From: Pseudomonas sp.
GTDB taxonomy: Bacteria > Pseudomonadota > Gammaproteobacteria > Pseudomonadales > Pseudomonadaceae
NCBI RefSeq assembly: GCF_028293835.1
Contig: NZ_JAQGNX010000010.1
Span: 1 to 34,633, forward strand
DNA: 34,633 nt
Direction of reading: 5' to 3'
Of this stretch, positions 20,960-28,496 are shown piece by piece (positions within the stretch are counted from its first letter, which is position 1; each line of letters begins with the position of its first letter). Under the pieces are notes generated by a model. The model ran no database searches, was not told the origin of the DNA, and saw only the letters and a program-made list of their open reading frames with translations. Position numbers and translations under genes: made by a program.

Positions 20960-21226
20960 ATGAAAGCTGCATTATTAATATTGGCCATGGGCGGTTTCTG
21001 CGCCTCAGCCTTTGCCGCCAATCTCCCAACCACCGGACCAGACGCAACAGTCCCGGTAGAGCAGTACACCTACTCGACTCATTTGGACATTGCCAAAGTC
21101 ATCTCCACGACGCCCATCCCCGACGTCTGCGGCGTAGTGCCTGCGCGTATGGACTACGTCGACTCTAAAGGAATAGAACATGTGCTTGAGTATCGCGTCA
21201 TGGGCAATGGGTGCATGGATGGTTGA
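20960..21226 (+). CDS. Small secreted DUF2790-family protein
   Basis: An 88-residue precursor with a clear signal peptide (MKAALLILAMGGFCASAFAA, cleavage after residue 19 or 20). The mature part of about 68 residues carries the family core YTYSTHLDIAKVISTTPIPD, CGVVPARMDYVDSKG and HVLEYRVMGNGC. Two cysteines remain after cleavage (57 and 85) and may form a periplasmic disulfide. ATG follows AAGGAAG by 8 bases. DUF2790 proteins occur in many copies in Pseudomonas and have no established function. It is a single-gene unit between divergent acsA and convergent phhR. Confidence 0.92.
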   Translation: MKAALLILAMGGFCASAFAANLPTTGPDATVPVEQYTYSTHLDIAKVISTTPIPDVCGVVPARMDYVDSKGIEHVLEYRVMGNGCMDG

Positions 21227-21249
21227 TCAAGTTTGCGCCCTATCAAACT

Positions 21250-21283
21250 AACGCCTCGGGGGAAGTCATTCCAACGAGGCGTT
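21250..21283 (+). terminator. Hairpin after the DUF2790 gene
   Basis: AACGCCTCG (21250-21258) and CGAGGCGTT (21275-21283) are perfect 9-bp arms with a nested GGAA/TTCC stem (21261-21264 with 21269-21272). It is 24 bases past the stop codon. There is no clean T-run afterward on the plus strand. Confidence 0.65.
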
Positions 21284-21367
21284 GTGATTAAGGCCGCTGT
21301 GATAGCCACCCGTCGTTATTAAGCGCTCGCCTTTATTCGATAAAACTATTCAAGTTATAACGGTTCG

Positions 21368-22960
21368 CTATTTAATCTGCTCAGGCCCAACCTGATGTAG
21401 CTCTATTTTTTCGCTACCTAACTGATGACCGCGCAACTTGTTCGCGATCGTAGTGTGGGAGACCCCCAGTCGCTTGCCTAATTGCCGGCTGCTCGGGTGT
21501 TGCCCATAGAGTTGCTCCAGCACGGCTTTTTCGAAGCGTCCGATGATTTCATCCAACCCGCCTTCAAGGGAAAAATCCCCTAATGGCTGAGGCGCGCCGT
21601 AATCCGGCAGGCGGATGTGCTCCGCTTTGACCACGCCGCCTTCGCACAGCGAAACAGCCTGAAACAATGCATTCTCCAATTGACGCACGTTGCCGGGCCA
21701 ATGGTAATGACTTAACCGCTCCATGGCCGCGGGCGACAGCCTTGGCAATGGGCAGCCAATTTGCCGACTAGCCTGATCGAGAAAATGATCAACCAACGGC
21801 GGCAAGCCATCAAGACAATCGCGCAGCGGTGGGATATGCAACGACAGCACGTTCAGTCGGTGATAAAGGTCCTCCCGAAACTCGCCCCTGGCGCACAGCC
21901 CGGACAAATCCACTTGGGTGGCGCAAATCACCCGCACATCCAGATAGACCTCTTCGTCGCTTCCCACGCGGCGAAAGCGACCTTCCTGCAGAAAGCGCAA
22001 CAGCTTCCCTTGTAAACGCTGGCTCATCTCGCCGACGCCATCGAGAAACAGCGTTCCTCCGGCTGTCAGCTCTAACAATCCCAGCTTGCCCTCGGCCCGC
22101 GCCCCTTCAAACGCGCCGGGACCATAGCCAAATAATTCAGTCTCCGCCATGGACTCCGACAGCCCGGCACAATTGAGCGCCATCAGTGGCGACTGTCCAC
22201 GCGGGCTGGCCAAGTGACAAGCGCGAGCCAGTAGCTCTTTGCCGGTGCCGGTTTCACCTTCGATCAATAGCGGCGCATCCAATGGCGCCATGCGCCGCGC
22301 TTCACGGACCACGGCCGCCATGACTTTAGAGCTTTGGAAAATACTGTCGAACCCACGCAGCTCCTGCTTACGCACATGGTAAATACGCTCGCCGACGCGG
22401 TCCGCCCGATGCAGGGTCAACACCGCGCCGGCCATGGCCTCGCTGTCGTCGTGCTGGGATTGCAGTGGCGCGATGTCGGCGAGAAATACATCGCCGCGCA
22501 CCTTGACCCGCAGGCCATTGATTCGAGACTTATGGACCCGAACCAGCTCAGGCAAATCGAAGTCCTCGGCGTAACGTGACAGCGCTATGCCCGGCACTTC
22601 ATCGACCCGCACCCCGAGCAGCTGCGCTGCCGCACGGTTGGCCGCGACGATGGAGCCGCCCATGTCAATGGACATCACCGGAAACTCCAGCGCGCCCAGC
22701 AGCGCGTTGAGTTCCATGTGCCGACGCTCACTGGGCATCAGTCCCACGCGCTTTACCCCAAACACCCCGACTATCGCCTCGAACTTGGGACGCATGGCCT
22801 GAAATTGCAGATTGATCAGGTTCGGGCAATTCAGGTAGATCGCATCGCCGTGTTCGCCACCCACTTCCCCGCGAGCGACGTTGACCCCGTACTCAACCAA
22901 CAGATTAAGAATGTCACGAAGAATGCCGATGCGGTTTTGGCAGTGCACTTTGATGCGCAT
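21368..22960 (-). CDS. phhR: TyrR/PhhR-family transcriptional regulator
   Basis: PhhR activates the phenylalanine/tyrosine catabolic genes in response to aromatic amino acids. The 530-residue protein (ATG 22958-22960, MRIKVHCQNRIGILRDIL) has an N-terminal ACT domain (1-75), a PAS domain (about 80-190), an AAA+ module with Walker A GETGTGKE (235-242) and Walker B GGTLFLDGVGE (301-311), and a C-terminal HTH (SRQLGKRLGVSHTTIANKL, 491-509). The sigma54-contact loop reads GAFEGA (282-287) rather than GAFTGA, as in TyrR-type proteins that work with sigma70. It is divergent from phhA. A start 19 codons upstream is open but would precede the ACT domain without need. Confidence 0.95.
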   Translation of the reverse strand: MRIKVHCQNRIGILRDILNLLVEYGVNVARGEVGGEHGDAIYLNCPNLINLQFQAMRPKFEAIVGVFGVKRVGLMPSERRHMELNALLGALEFPVMSIDMGGSIVAANRAAAQLLGVRVDEVPGIALSRYAEDFDLPELVRVHKSRINGLRVKVRGDVFLADIAPLQSQHDDSEAMAGAVLTLHRADRVGERIYHVRKQELRGFDSIFQSSKVMAAVVREARRMAPLDAPLLIEGETGTGKELLARACHLASPRGQSPLMALNCAGLSESMAETELFGYGPGAFEGARAEGKLGLLELTAGGTLFLDGVGEMSQRLQGKLLRFLQEGRFRRVGSDEEVYLDVRVICATQVDLSGLCARGEFREDLYHRLNVLSLHIPPLRDCLDGLPPLVDHFLDQASRQIGCPLPRLSPAAMERLSHYHWPGNVRQLENALFQAVSLCEGGVVKAEHIRLPDYGAPQPLGDFSLEGGLDEIIGRFEKAVLEQLYGQHPSSRQLGKRLGVSHTTIANKLRGHQLGSEKIELHQVGPEQIK

Positions 22961-23085
22961 AAACGATTGTTCCTGAAATGGCGGTTTTTTCTTAGCCAGC
23001 GCTACTTTCGCCGTCACGATTATGTGACAGCCACGGTCTGATTCCCATCACTTTACGCCGCGCCATTCGCAACAACCTTGATGAC

Positions 23086-23103
23086 CGTAAACTTTTCTTT
23101 ACG
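23086..23103 (+). promoter_or_regulatory. PhhR/TyrR box upstream of phhA
   Basis: CGTAAA-N6-TTTACG fits the TyrR-type box TGTAAA-N6-TTTACA with intact GTAAA/TTTAC cores. It lies 108 bases before phhA and 125 bases before phhR, so it can serve both activation of phhABC and autoregulation. Confidence 0.85.
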
Positions 23104-23183
23104 AAAATACCAACAAGTGCCGTTCAGCGGGGTTTCACCCTTCAACCAGCAGCCGTTATTTGGGTTATTTCTAAGTCATAGAT

Positions 23184-23191
23184 AACAACAA
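23184..23191 (+). promoter_or_regulatory. Candidate Hfq/Crc catabolite motif in phhA leader
   Basis: AACAACAA lies 21-28 bases before the phhA start and just upstream of the GAGGAGAG ribosome site, the same placement as in the acsA leader. Confidence 0.5.
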
Positions 23192-23211
23192 GCTTCCTTG
23201 AGGAGAGCAAC

Positions 23212-23997
23212 ATGACGCACTACGTGGCCCGCGAGCCCGATATGAACGGCTTTATCGACTACCCGCCTGCCGAGCACGCAGTGTGGAACACCCTGATCAC
23301 TCGACAACTCAAGGTGATCGAAGGCCGCGCTTGCCAGGAGTATCTCGACGGCATTGAGCAATTGGGCCTGCCCCATGAGCGCATTCCACAACTGGCCGAA
23401 GTCAATAAAGTGCTGGCGGCTACCACTGGCTGGCAAGTCGCTCGGGTGCCGGCACTGATCCCCTTCCAGACCTTTTTTGAATTACTGGCCAACAAGCAGT
23501 TTCCGGTGGCCACTTTTATTCGCAGTGAGCAAGAGCTGGATTACCTGCAAGAGCCGGATATTTTCCATGAGGTGTTTGGTCATTGCCCGTTGCTGACTAA
23601 CCCATGGTTTGCAGAATTCACCCACACCTATGGCAAGCTCGGTCTGAGCGCAACCAAGGAGCAGCGGGTTTACCTGGCGCGCCTGTACTGGATGACCATC
23701 GAGTTCGGCCTGGTGGACACGCCTCAGGGTCGACGTATCTATGGAGGCGGAATTCTGTCGTCGCCCAAGGAAACCGTTTACAGCTTGTCTTCCGCGCCGG
23801 AACATCAACTGTTCGACGCGCTGGACGCTATGCGCACACCGTACCGAATCGATATTTTGCAGCCACTGTACTTTGTTTTGCCAAGCCTCAAACGGCTATT
23901 CGACCTCGCCCACGAAGACCTCATGAGCCTGGTTCAATCGGGTATGCAGCTCGGCCTGCATGCGCCAAAATTCCCACCGAAAATCAAAGCTGCCTGA
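23212..23997 (+). CDS. phhA: Phenylalanine 4-hydroxylase
   Basis: PhhA hydroxylates phenylalanine to tyrosine with tetrahydropterin and oxygen. The 261-residue monomeric bacterial form shows the iron ligands His119 and His124 ([10 protein letters not shown]) and Glu164 ([12 protein letters not shown]). ATG at 23212 follows GAGGAGAG. It is the first gene of phhABC, 13 bases before phhB. The PhhR box and a possible Crc site lie upstream. Confidence 0.98.
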   Translation: MTHYVAREPDMNGFIDYPPAEHAVWNTLITRQLKVIEGRACQEYLDGIEQLGLPHERIPQLAEVNKVLAATTGWQVARVPALIPFQTFFELLANKQFPVATFIRSEQELDYLQEPDIFHEVFGHCPLLTNPWFAEFTHTYGKLGLSATKEQRVYLARLYWMTIEFGLVDTPQGRRIYGGGILSSPKETVYSLSSAPEHQLFDALDAMRTPYRIDILQPLYFVLPSLKRLFDLAHEDLMSLVQSGMQLGLHAPKFPPKIKAA

Positions 23998-24010
23998 TCA
24001 GGAATCCTTT

Positions 24011-24367
24011 ATGAGCACTCTCAACCAAGCCCACTGCGAAGCCTGTCACGCCAATGCCCCGCAGGTCAGCGATGAAGAATTGCCAGTTCTGATCAAACAG
24101 ATCCCGGACTGGAACATCGAAGTACGCGACGCCGTCATGCAACTGGAAAAGGCTTTCCTGTTCAAGAATTTCAAGTTTGCGCTTGCGTTCACCAACGCTG
24201 TCGGCGAAATTGCCGAGGCCGAGGGTCACCACCCCGGCTTGCTCACCGAATGGGGCAAAGTCACCGTGACATGGTGGAGCCACTCGATCAAAGGGCTGCA
24301 CCGCAATGATTTCATCATGGCCGCGCGTACTGACGAAGTGGCCAAAGGCGCCGAGGGCCGCAAGTAA
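24011..24367 (+). CDS. phhB: Pterin-4a-carbinolamine dehydratase
   Basis: PhhB regenerates the oxidised pterin cofactor after each PhhA turnover and also supports phhA expression in P. aeruginosa. The 118-residue protein carries the active-site block [20 protein letters not shown] with His73-His74 and the further His91 ([10 protein letters not shown]). The true start is ATG 24011, preceded by AGGAA. The open frame beginning in phhA is longer but unsupported. The stop overlaps the phhC start as TAATG. Confidence 0.97.
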   Translation: MSTLNQAHCEACHANAPQVSDEELPVLIKQIPDWNIEVRDAVMQLEKAFLFKNFKFALAFTNAVGEIAEAEGHHPGLLTEWGKVTVTWWSHSIKGLHRNDFIMAARTDEVAKGAEGRK

Positions 24368-25563
24368 TGCATTTCAATGATATCCAGCGAGTACCGGGCG
24401 ACCCGATTTTAGGGCTGATCGAAGCGTACGCGACTGATACCAACCCGAATAAATTCGACCTCGGCGTGGGCGTCTATAAAGACGCTATGGGCCTGACGCC
24501 GATTTTGCGCTCGGTGAAACTCGCCGAACAACGTCTGGTGGACAAGCAGGACACCAAAACTTACATCGGCGGCCATGGCCAGGCGCTCTTCGGCAGCCTG
24601 ATCAGTGAACTGGTGTTGGGTAAGGATTCGCCGCTGCTGGCGGCCAAACGTGTCGGCGCGACCCAGACCCCGGGCGGCACTGGCGCCTTGCGCTTGTGCG
24701 CGGATTTCATCGCCAATTGCTTGCCAGGGCGCAGCGTATGGTTGAGCGACCCGACTTGGCCGATTCACGAATCGATCTTCGGCGCCGCCGGTTTGAAGGT
24801 CGGCCATTACCCCTATGTGGGCAGCGACAACCGCCTGAACGTCGAGGCGATGCTCGCCACGATGAATCAAATCCCCCGTGGCGATGTGGTGTTGTTACAC
24901 GCGTGCTGCCATAACCCCACCGGCTTCGATCTTTCCCGGGACGATTGGCACCAGGTGTTGGACATCGTCCGCAGCCGCGACTTGCTGCCGTTGATTGATT
25001 TCGCCTACCAAGGCTTCGGCGACGGTCTGGAACAGGACGCATGGTCCGTGCGATTGTTTGCCGACGCACTGCCGGAACTGCTGATCACCAGTTCATGTTC
25101 GAAGAACTTTGGCCTATACCGCGAGCGCACCGGCGCCTTGATTGTGTGTACCGACACCGCGGAAAAACTGTTGGACGTGCGCAGTCAGCTGTCCTCCACC
25201 GCCCGTAACCTGTGGTCCAATCCACCGGACCATGGTGCAGCCATCGTCGCTGAGATTCTTGCCGACCCTGAGCTGAAAACCCTGTGGATGGATGAGGTTG
25301 AGGAGATGCGCTCACGTATCGCCCAACTGCGGGCAGGGCTGGTCGAGGCATTAACCCCACTGGGGCTGGGCGAGCGTTTCGCTCACATCGGCGTACAACG
25401 CGGGATGTTTTCCTACACCGGGTTAAACGACGATCAGGTGGCAAGGTTGCGCTATGAACACAGCGTGTACCTGGTCAGCGCCGGACGCGCCAACATCGCC
25501 GGCATCGACGCTTCGCGCCTCGGCCTGCTGGCCCAGGCCATCGCTGATGTGTGCCACGACTGA
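24367..25563 (+). CDS. phhC: Aromatic amino acid aminotransferase
   Basis: PhhC removes the amino group of tyrosine and phenylalanine to 2-oxoglutarate, feeding the homogentisate route. The 398-residue class I aminotransferase shows the N-terminal DLGVGVYKD, Asn183 (CHNPTG), Asp211 with Tyr214 (IDFAYQGFGDG) and the PLP lysine 246 (SSCSKNFGLYRERTG). It overlaps the phhB stop by one base, with no separate ribosome site needed. Aspartate aminotransferase is the nearest alternative; the phh context favours the aromatic role. Confidence 0.96.
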   Translation: MHFNDIQRVPGDPILGLIEAYATDTNPNKFDLGVGVYKDAMGLTPILRSVKLAEQRLVDKQDTKTYIGGHGQALFGSLISELVLGKDSPLLAAKRVGATQTPGGTGALRLCADFIANCLPGRSVWLSDPTWPIHESIFGAAGLKVGHYPYVGSDNRLNVEAMLATMNQIPRGDVVLLHACCHNPTGFDLSRDDWHQVLDIVRSRDLLPLIDFAYQGFGDGLEQDAWSVRLFADALPELLITSSCSKNFGLYRERTGALIVCTDTAEKLLDVRSQLSSTARNLWSNPPDHGAAIVAEILADPELKTLWMDEVEEMRSRIAQLRAGLVEALTPLGLGERFAHIGVQRGMFSYTGLNDDQVARLRYEHSVYLVSAGRANIAGIDASRLGLLAQAIADVCHD

Positions 25564-25584
25564 TTGGATTTCATAGCGTCGTCC

Positions 25585-25607
25585 ATCGCGCCCTTCATGG
25601 GCGCGAT
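25585..25607 (+). terminator. Hairpin after phhC
   Basis: ATCGCGCCC and GGGCGCGAT form a perfect 9-bp stem with a 5-base loop, 22 bases after the phhC stop. No strong T-run follows, so termination may be partial. Confidence 0.6.
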
Positions 25608-25677
25608 TGCGTTGTGCCAGCAGACAGCCGGTCGCTAAATGGCAAAAGCGCGGTAGATAAAGTCTGATTGTCATTTG

Positions 25678-25714
25678 CAGTGCTGTATCCTGCCGAAGCT
25701 TTTTAAAAGCACTG
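25678..25714 (+). promoter_or_regulatory. Structured leader of a small ORF
   Basis: CAGTGCT (25678-25684) pairs with AGCACTG (25708-25714), and a GCTTTT/AAAAGC stem is nested near the 3' arm (they compete). It lies about 45 bases before the 48-codon ORF below. Whether it is transcribed is unknown. Confidence 0.4.
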
Positions 25715-25760
25715 ATCTTTCCAGCAACCTTCAAATCAGATCTTGCGCGGAGCGACGACG

Positions 25761-25907
25761 ATGCATGAAATCCCAAACTTCCCTTACCCAAGCCTGCACG
25801 CACCAGAGCAATCCCCCAAGGCCCAACAAGCACCCGGCCAGCAAGCCGAGTTGAAGGCCAGTCCAGTCAAGGCAAAAGATAGCCAGAGCGCTAAAAGCCG
25901 AGACTGA
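25761..25907 (+). CDS. Hypothetical small protein (48 aa)
   Basis: The ORF begins MHEIPNFPYPSLHAPEQSP and is rich in Pro, Gln, Ala, Lys and Ser; it looks disordered and soluble, with no membrane segment. A GGAG ribosome site lies 9 bases before the ATG, and a perfect 11-bp hairpin (25918-25928 with 25955-25965) follows the stop, so the stretch has the layout of a small transcription unit. The opposite strand has an overlapping 60-codon ORF (25731-25913) encoding a hydrophobic protein, but without a ribosome site. I prefer the plus-strand reading. No family recognised. Confidence 0.5.
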   Translation: MHEIPNFPYPSLHAPEQSPKAQQAPGQQAELKASPVKAKDSQSAKSRD

Positions 25908-25917
25908 GGCCATTATT

Positions 25918-25965
25918 CAGACCGTATGCCAAACCAGTGTTCTGCGCCTGTTTCCATACGGTCTG
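25918..25965. terminator. Inverted repeat after the 48-aa ORF
   Basis: CAGACCGTATG and CATACGGTCTG are perfect 11-bp arms separated by 26 bases. It is a candidate terminator or processing stem for the small upstream ORF. Confidence 0.5.
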
Positions 25966-26017
25966 TCAGGCTCCGCTTTTCCCGTAGCGCGTTCGCGCAT
26001 ACGCCTGATCAAAACAA

Positions 26018-26209
26018 GTGAATACCAAAATGGCCGATCTTCCTGACCCCAACGCCAGCGTGTTGATGGAAACCACTGAAAAAATGGTCGAAATCTGGTC
26101 CCGCCTCAGCGCCGAAAAACAGGCGGCTTTGCTGGCGCGTTTCGGTACCAAAGAAACGGCACTGGCGGCATTGATTACCACCCAATTGCTTAACCCCAGC
26201 AAACGCTAA
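26018..26209 (+). CDS. Hypothetical small protein (60-63 aa)
   Basis: The ORF can start at GTG 26018 or, more simply, at ATG 26030 (MADLPDPNASVLMETTEKMVEIW). The 59 to 63 residues look mainly helical (TEKMVEIWSRLSAEKQAALLARFG) and contain no signal peptide. The ribosome site is weak (AAGTGA). A GACGG/CCGTC stem at 26225-26240 follows the stop. The composition reads as a genuine coding frame, but I do not recognise a family, and function is unknown. Confidence 0.6.
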   Translation: MNTKMADLPDPNASVLMETTEKMVEIWSRLSAEKQAALLARFGTKETALAALITTQLLNPSKR

Positions 26210-26395
26210 CTGCCAGGCTTTGCTGACGGTAACGACCGTCCATTGCAGTGTTTCGACTTTTTTTCATCGCCGATGTCCAGGAATGCCCCGTCCACCGTTA
26301 TCATAAGCAGCCTTGATCGCGCCTACTGCTGAATCGTTTATCCCGCGACACGTTGCGCATCATTACCTCCCGCCGTAACCGTGGATTGTTGACCC

Positions 26396-27604
26396 ATGCC
26401 AGATTCCTCCGCCGCCTCTGCACAACGACCCATGGCGGTCACGCTGCAGGTTGTTTCCATTGTCTTGTTCACCTTCATCGGCTACCTGAACATCGGTATT
26501 CCATTGGCGGTTCTGCCAGGTTACGTACACACCGACCTGGGCTTCGGTGCGGTGGCTGCCGGGTTGGTGATCAGCGTGCAGTACCTGGCGACGTTGCTCA
26601 GCCGTCCTTATTCCAGCCGATTCATTGACAACCAAGGCAGTAAAAAAGCGGTGCTCTACGGTTTGGCCGGTTGCGGGCTCAGCGGGGTTCTGATGCTGGT
26701 GTCGGCCTGGCTGCACACTGCGCCGATGGCCAGTCTGATTTGCCTGTTCATCGGTCGATTGGTGCTGGGCACAGCAGAAAGCCTGGTGGGCTCCGGCTCG
26801 ATTGGTTGGGGCATCGGCCGGGTGGGCGCGCTTAACACGGCCAAGGTGATTTCCTGGAACGGCATTGCCAGTTACGGCGCCCTGGCCATTGGCGCACCGC
26901 TGGGGGTGCTGCTGGTCCAGCAGTTTGGTTTGTGGAGCATGGGGTTCAGCATCATCCTGCTGGCGGCACTGGGCTTGAGGCTGGCCTGGAACAAAGAAGC
27001 TGCGCCTATCGTCCACGGTGAACGCTTGCCGTTCATGCACGTGCTAGGCCGCGTGCTGCCCCACGGCACCGGGCTGGCGCTGGGCTCGATTGGCTTCGGC
27101 ACCATTGCTACGTTCATCACCTTGTATTACTCGAGCCACAATTGGCCCAACGCCGTGCTGTGTTTGAGCCTGTTTGGCGCGTGCTTCATCGGGGCGCGCT
27201 TGCTCTTCGGCAAATACATCAACCGCCTCGGCGGCTTCCGTGTGGCGATTGCCTGCCTGGGCGTCGAGACGGTGGGCCTGGTGCTGCTCTGGGTTGCCCC
27301 TACGCCATCGCTGGCCTTGGCGGGAGCAGCGCTCACCGGGTTCGGTTTCTCGCTGGTGTTCCCGGCCTTGGGGGTTGAAGCAGTAAACCTGGTGCCAGCC
27401 TCCAGTCGTGGTGCGGCGGTGGGGGCCTATTCGCTGTTCATCGACCTGTCCCTAGGCATCACCGGCCCGGTCGCCGGAGCAATCGCCGCCGGCTTCGGCT
27501 TTGCCTCCATCTTCCTCTTCGCCGCCCTGGCTTCCCTGTCGGGACTTGCGCTGAGTGTTTACCTGTACAAGCAAGCCCGGCATGCTCGGGAGCACAACCT
27601 GTAG
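26396..27604 (+). CDS. MFS transporter, YhhS/YfcJ-like
   Basis: A 402-residue inner-membrane protein of the major facilitator superfamily with 12 predicted helices. It shows the loop 2-3 signature in the form [21 protein letters not shown] (about 77-97) and a second-half equivalent [14 protein letters not shown]. It resembles the E. coli YhhS/YfcJ group, drug or sugar exporters of uncertain substrate. ATG 26396 has no strong ribosome site. The nearby in-frame alternative Met13 (RPMAVTLQ) cannot be ruled out. It stands alone, convergent with arfB 23 bases away. Confidence 0.9.
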   Translation: MPDSSAASAQRPMAVTLQVVSIVLFTFIGYLNIGIPLAVLPGYVHTDLGFGAVAAGLVISVQYLATLLSRPYSSRFIDNQGSKKAVLYGLAGCGLSGVLMLVSAWLHTAPMASLICLFIGRLVLGTAESLVGSGSIGWGIGRVGALNTAKVISWNGIASYGALAIGAPLGVLLVQQFGLWSMGFSIILLAALGLRLAWNKEAAPIVHGERLPFMHVLGRVLPHGTGLALGSIGFGTIATFITLYYSSHNWPNAVLCLSLFGACFIGARLLFGKYINRLGGFRVAIACLGVETVGLVLLWVAPTPSLALAGAALTGFGFSLVFPALGVEAVNLVPASSRGAAVGAYSLFIDLSLGITGPVAGAIAAGFGFASIFLFAALASLSGLALSVYLYKQARHAREHNL

Positions 27605-27627
27605 GACTGAACCTTCCTCGGTCTTCC

Positions 27628-28041
27628 CTAAAAATCCACTTTCCCACGCCCGGCCTTGATGCTGCCGCGCAAGGTCTTGCCTTCCAAACGACGCTTCTTC
27701 GAGCCCATGGTCGGTTTGGTGGGGCGGCGTTTTTTCTCGACCTTGGTCGCGTTAATAATCAGTTCGGTCAAACGCTCCAACGCATCCGCACGGTTTTGCT
27801 CTTGGGTCCGGTATTGCTGGGCCTTGAGCACAATCACCCCATCGCTGGTGACGCGGCTGTCGCGCAGTGCGAGTAAACGCTCTTTGTAAAACGGCGGCAA
27901 AGACGAGGCATTAATATCGAAACGCAAATGCACCGCGCTCGAAACCTTGTTGACGTTCTGCCCTCCCGCACCTTGGGCACGAATGGCCGTCAATTCGATT
28001 TCGGCGTCAGCCAGCTGTACGTTATTGGAAATCACCAGCAT
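27628..28041 (-). CDS. arfB: Alternative ribosome-rescue factor ArfB (peptidyl-tRNA hydrolase)
   Basis: ArfB (YaeJ) enters stalled ribosomes lacking a stop codon and hydrolyses peptidyl-tRNA. The 137-residue protein shows the GGQ motif at residues 26-28 ([20 protein letters not shown]) and a long basic C-terminal tail ([26 protein letters not shown]) that sits in the empty mRNA channel. There is no codon-recognition domain, as expected. The ribosome site is weak. It is monocistronic, convergent with the MFS gene. Confidence 0.96.
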   Translation of the reverse strand: MLVISNNVQLADAEIELTAIRAQGAGGQNVNKVSSAVHLRFDINASSLPPFYKERLLALRDSRVTSDGVIVLKAQQYRTQEQNRADALERLTELIINATKVEKKRRPTKPTMGSKKRRLEGKTLRGSIKAGRGKVDF

Positions 28042-28432
28042 ATGAGCGTTACATCATCCTGAGGCGGTCAGCGAGGCTGCGTTTGCTTTCATACTTGCAA
28101 GCATACGGAGTTAGCGTACGTGTACCAAGCGGCGCAAACGTTTCCAATACAGGCAAAACCGCTGGCTGACTGTATTTTGGCGGAAATTAGTTTCCTTGAA
28201 CCCAGCGGCGACTTCGGCGCTTATTTCCAGTAAACCCAGCGTTCCACAGAGGACGTAAGTGCTCAATTCTCTTTCACATTTTTAAAAAAACATTGCTCAA
28301 TAAATATTACTGAACTAAGTTTTCCAGTGTCAGCTGGCCGATAACAGTCAGTGTATTTTTTCGGTGGGGTGTTTAAAGCCCAGCATTTCGAGGCGATAGA
28401 TATCCCCACCGTTTTAGCTTTGCCCATCAAGC
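28042..28432. other. Gap between arfB and the rluB terminator
   Basis: No supported gene is present. A near-perfect palindrome CATACTTGCAAGCATAC (28090-28106, one mismatch) lies about 50 bases upstream of arfB and could be an operator. The 28260-28330 part is distinctly AT-rich. The 61-codon frame on the minus strand (28263-28448) runs into the terminator and has no ribosome site. Confidence 0.45.
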
Positions 28433-28470
28433 AAAAAAAAAGCGCCAACCTGTCGGTTAGCGCTTTTTTT
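28433..28470 (-). terminator. Bidirectional-type intrinsic terminator of rluB
   Basis: GCGC (28442-28445) pairs with GCGC (28460-28463) and AACC with GGTT inside, around a TGTC loop, with nine As on one side and seven Ts on the other. On the rluB transcript the stem is followed by a U-run. It lies 27 bases after the rluB stop. Confidence 0.88.
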
Positions 28471-28496
28471 ACGACCCGCTGATTAAAGGCGGATGC

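Noticed and set aside
23018..23211. Sigma54 (-24/-12) promoter for phhA
   Set aside because: No GG-N10-GC element with the right flanks was seen, and PhhR has GAFEGA in place of GAFTGA.
28263..28448. 61-codon minus-strand ORF between arfB and rluB
   Set aside because: Its first codons lie in the rluB terminator and there is no ribosome site.
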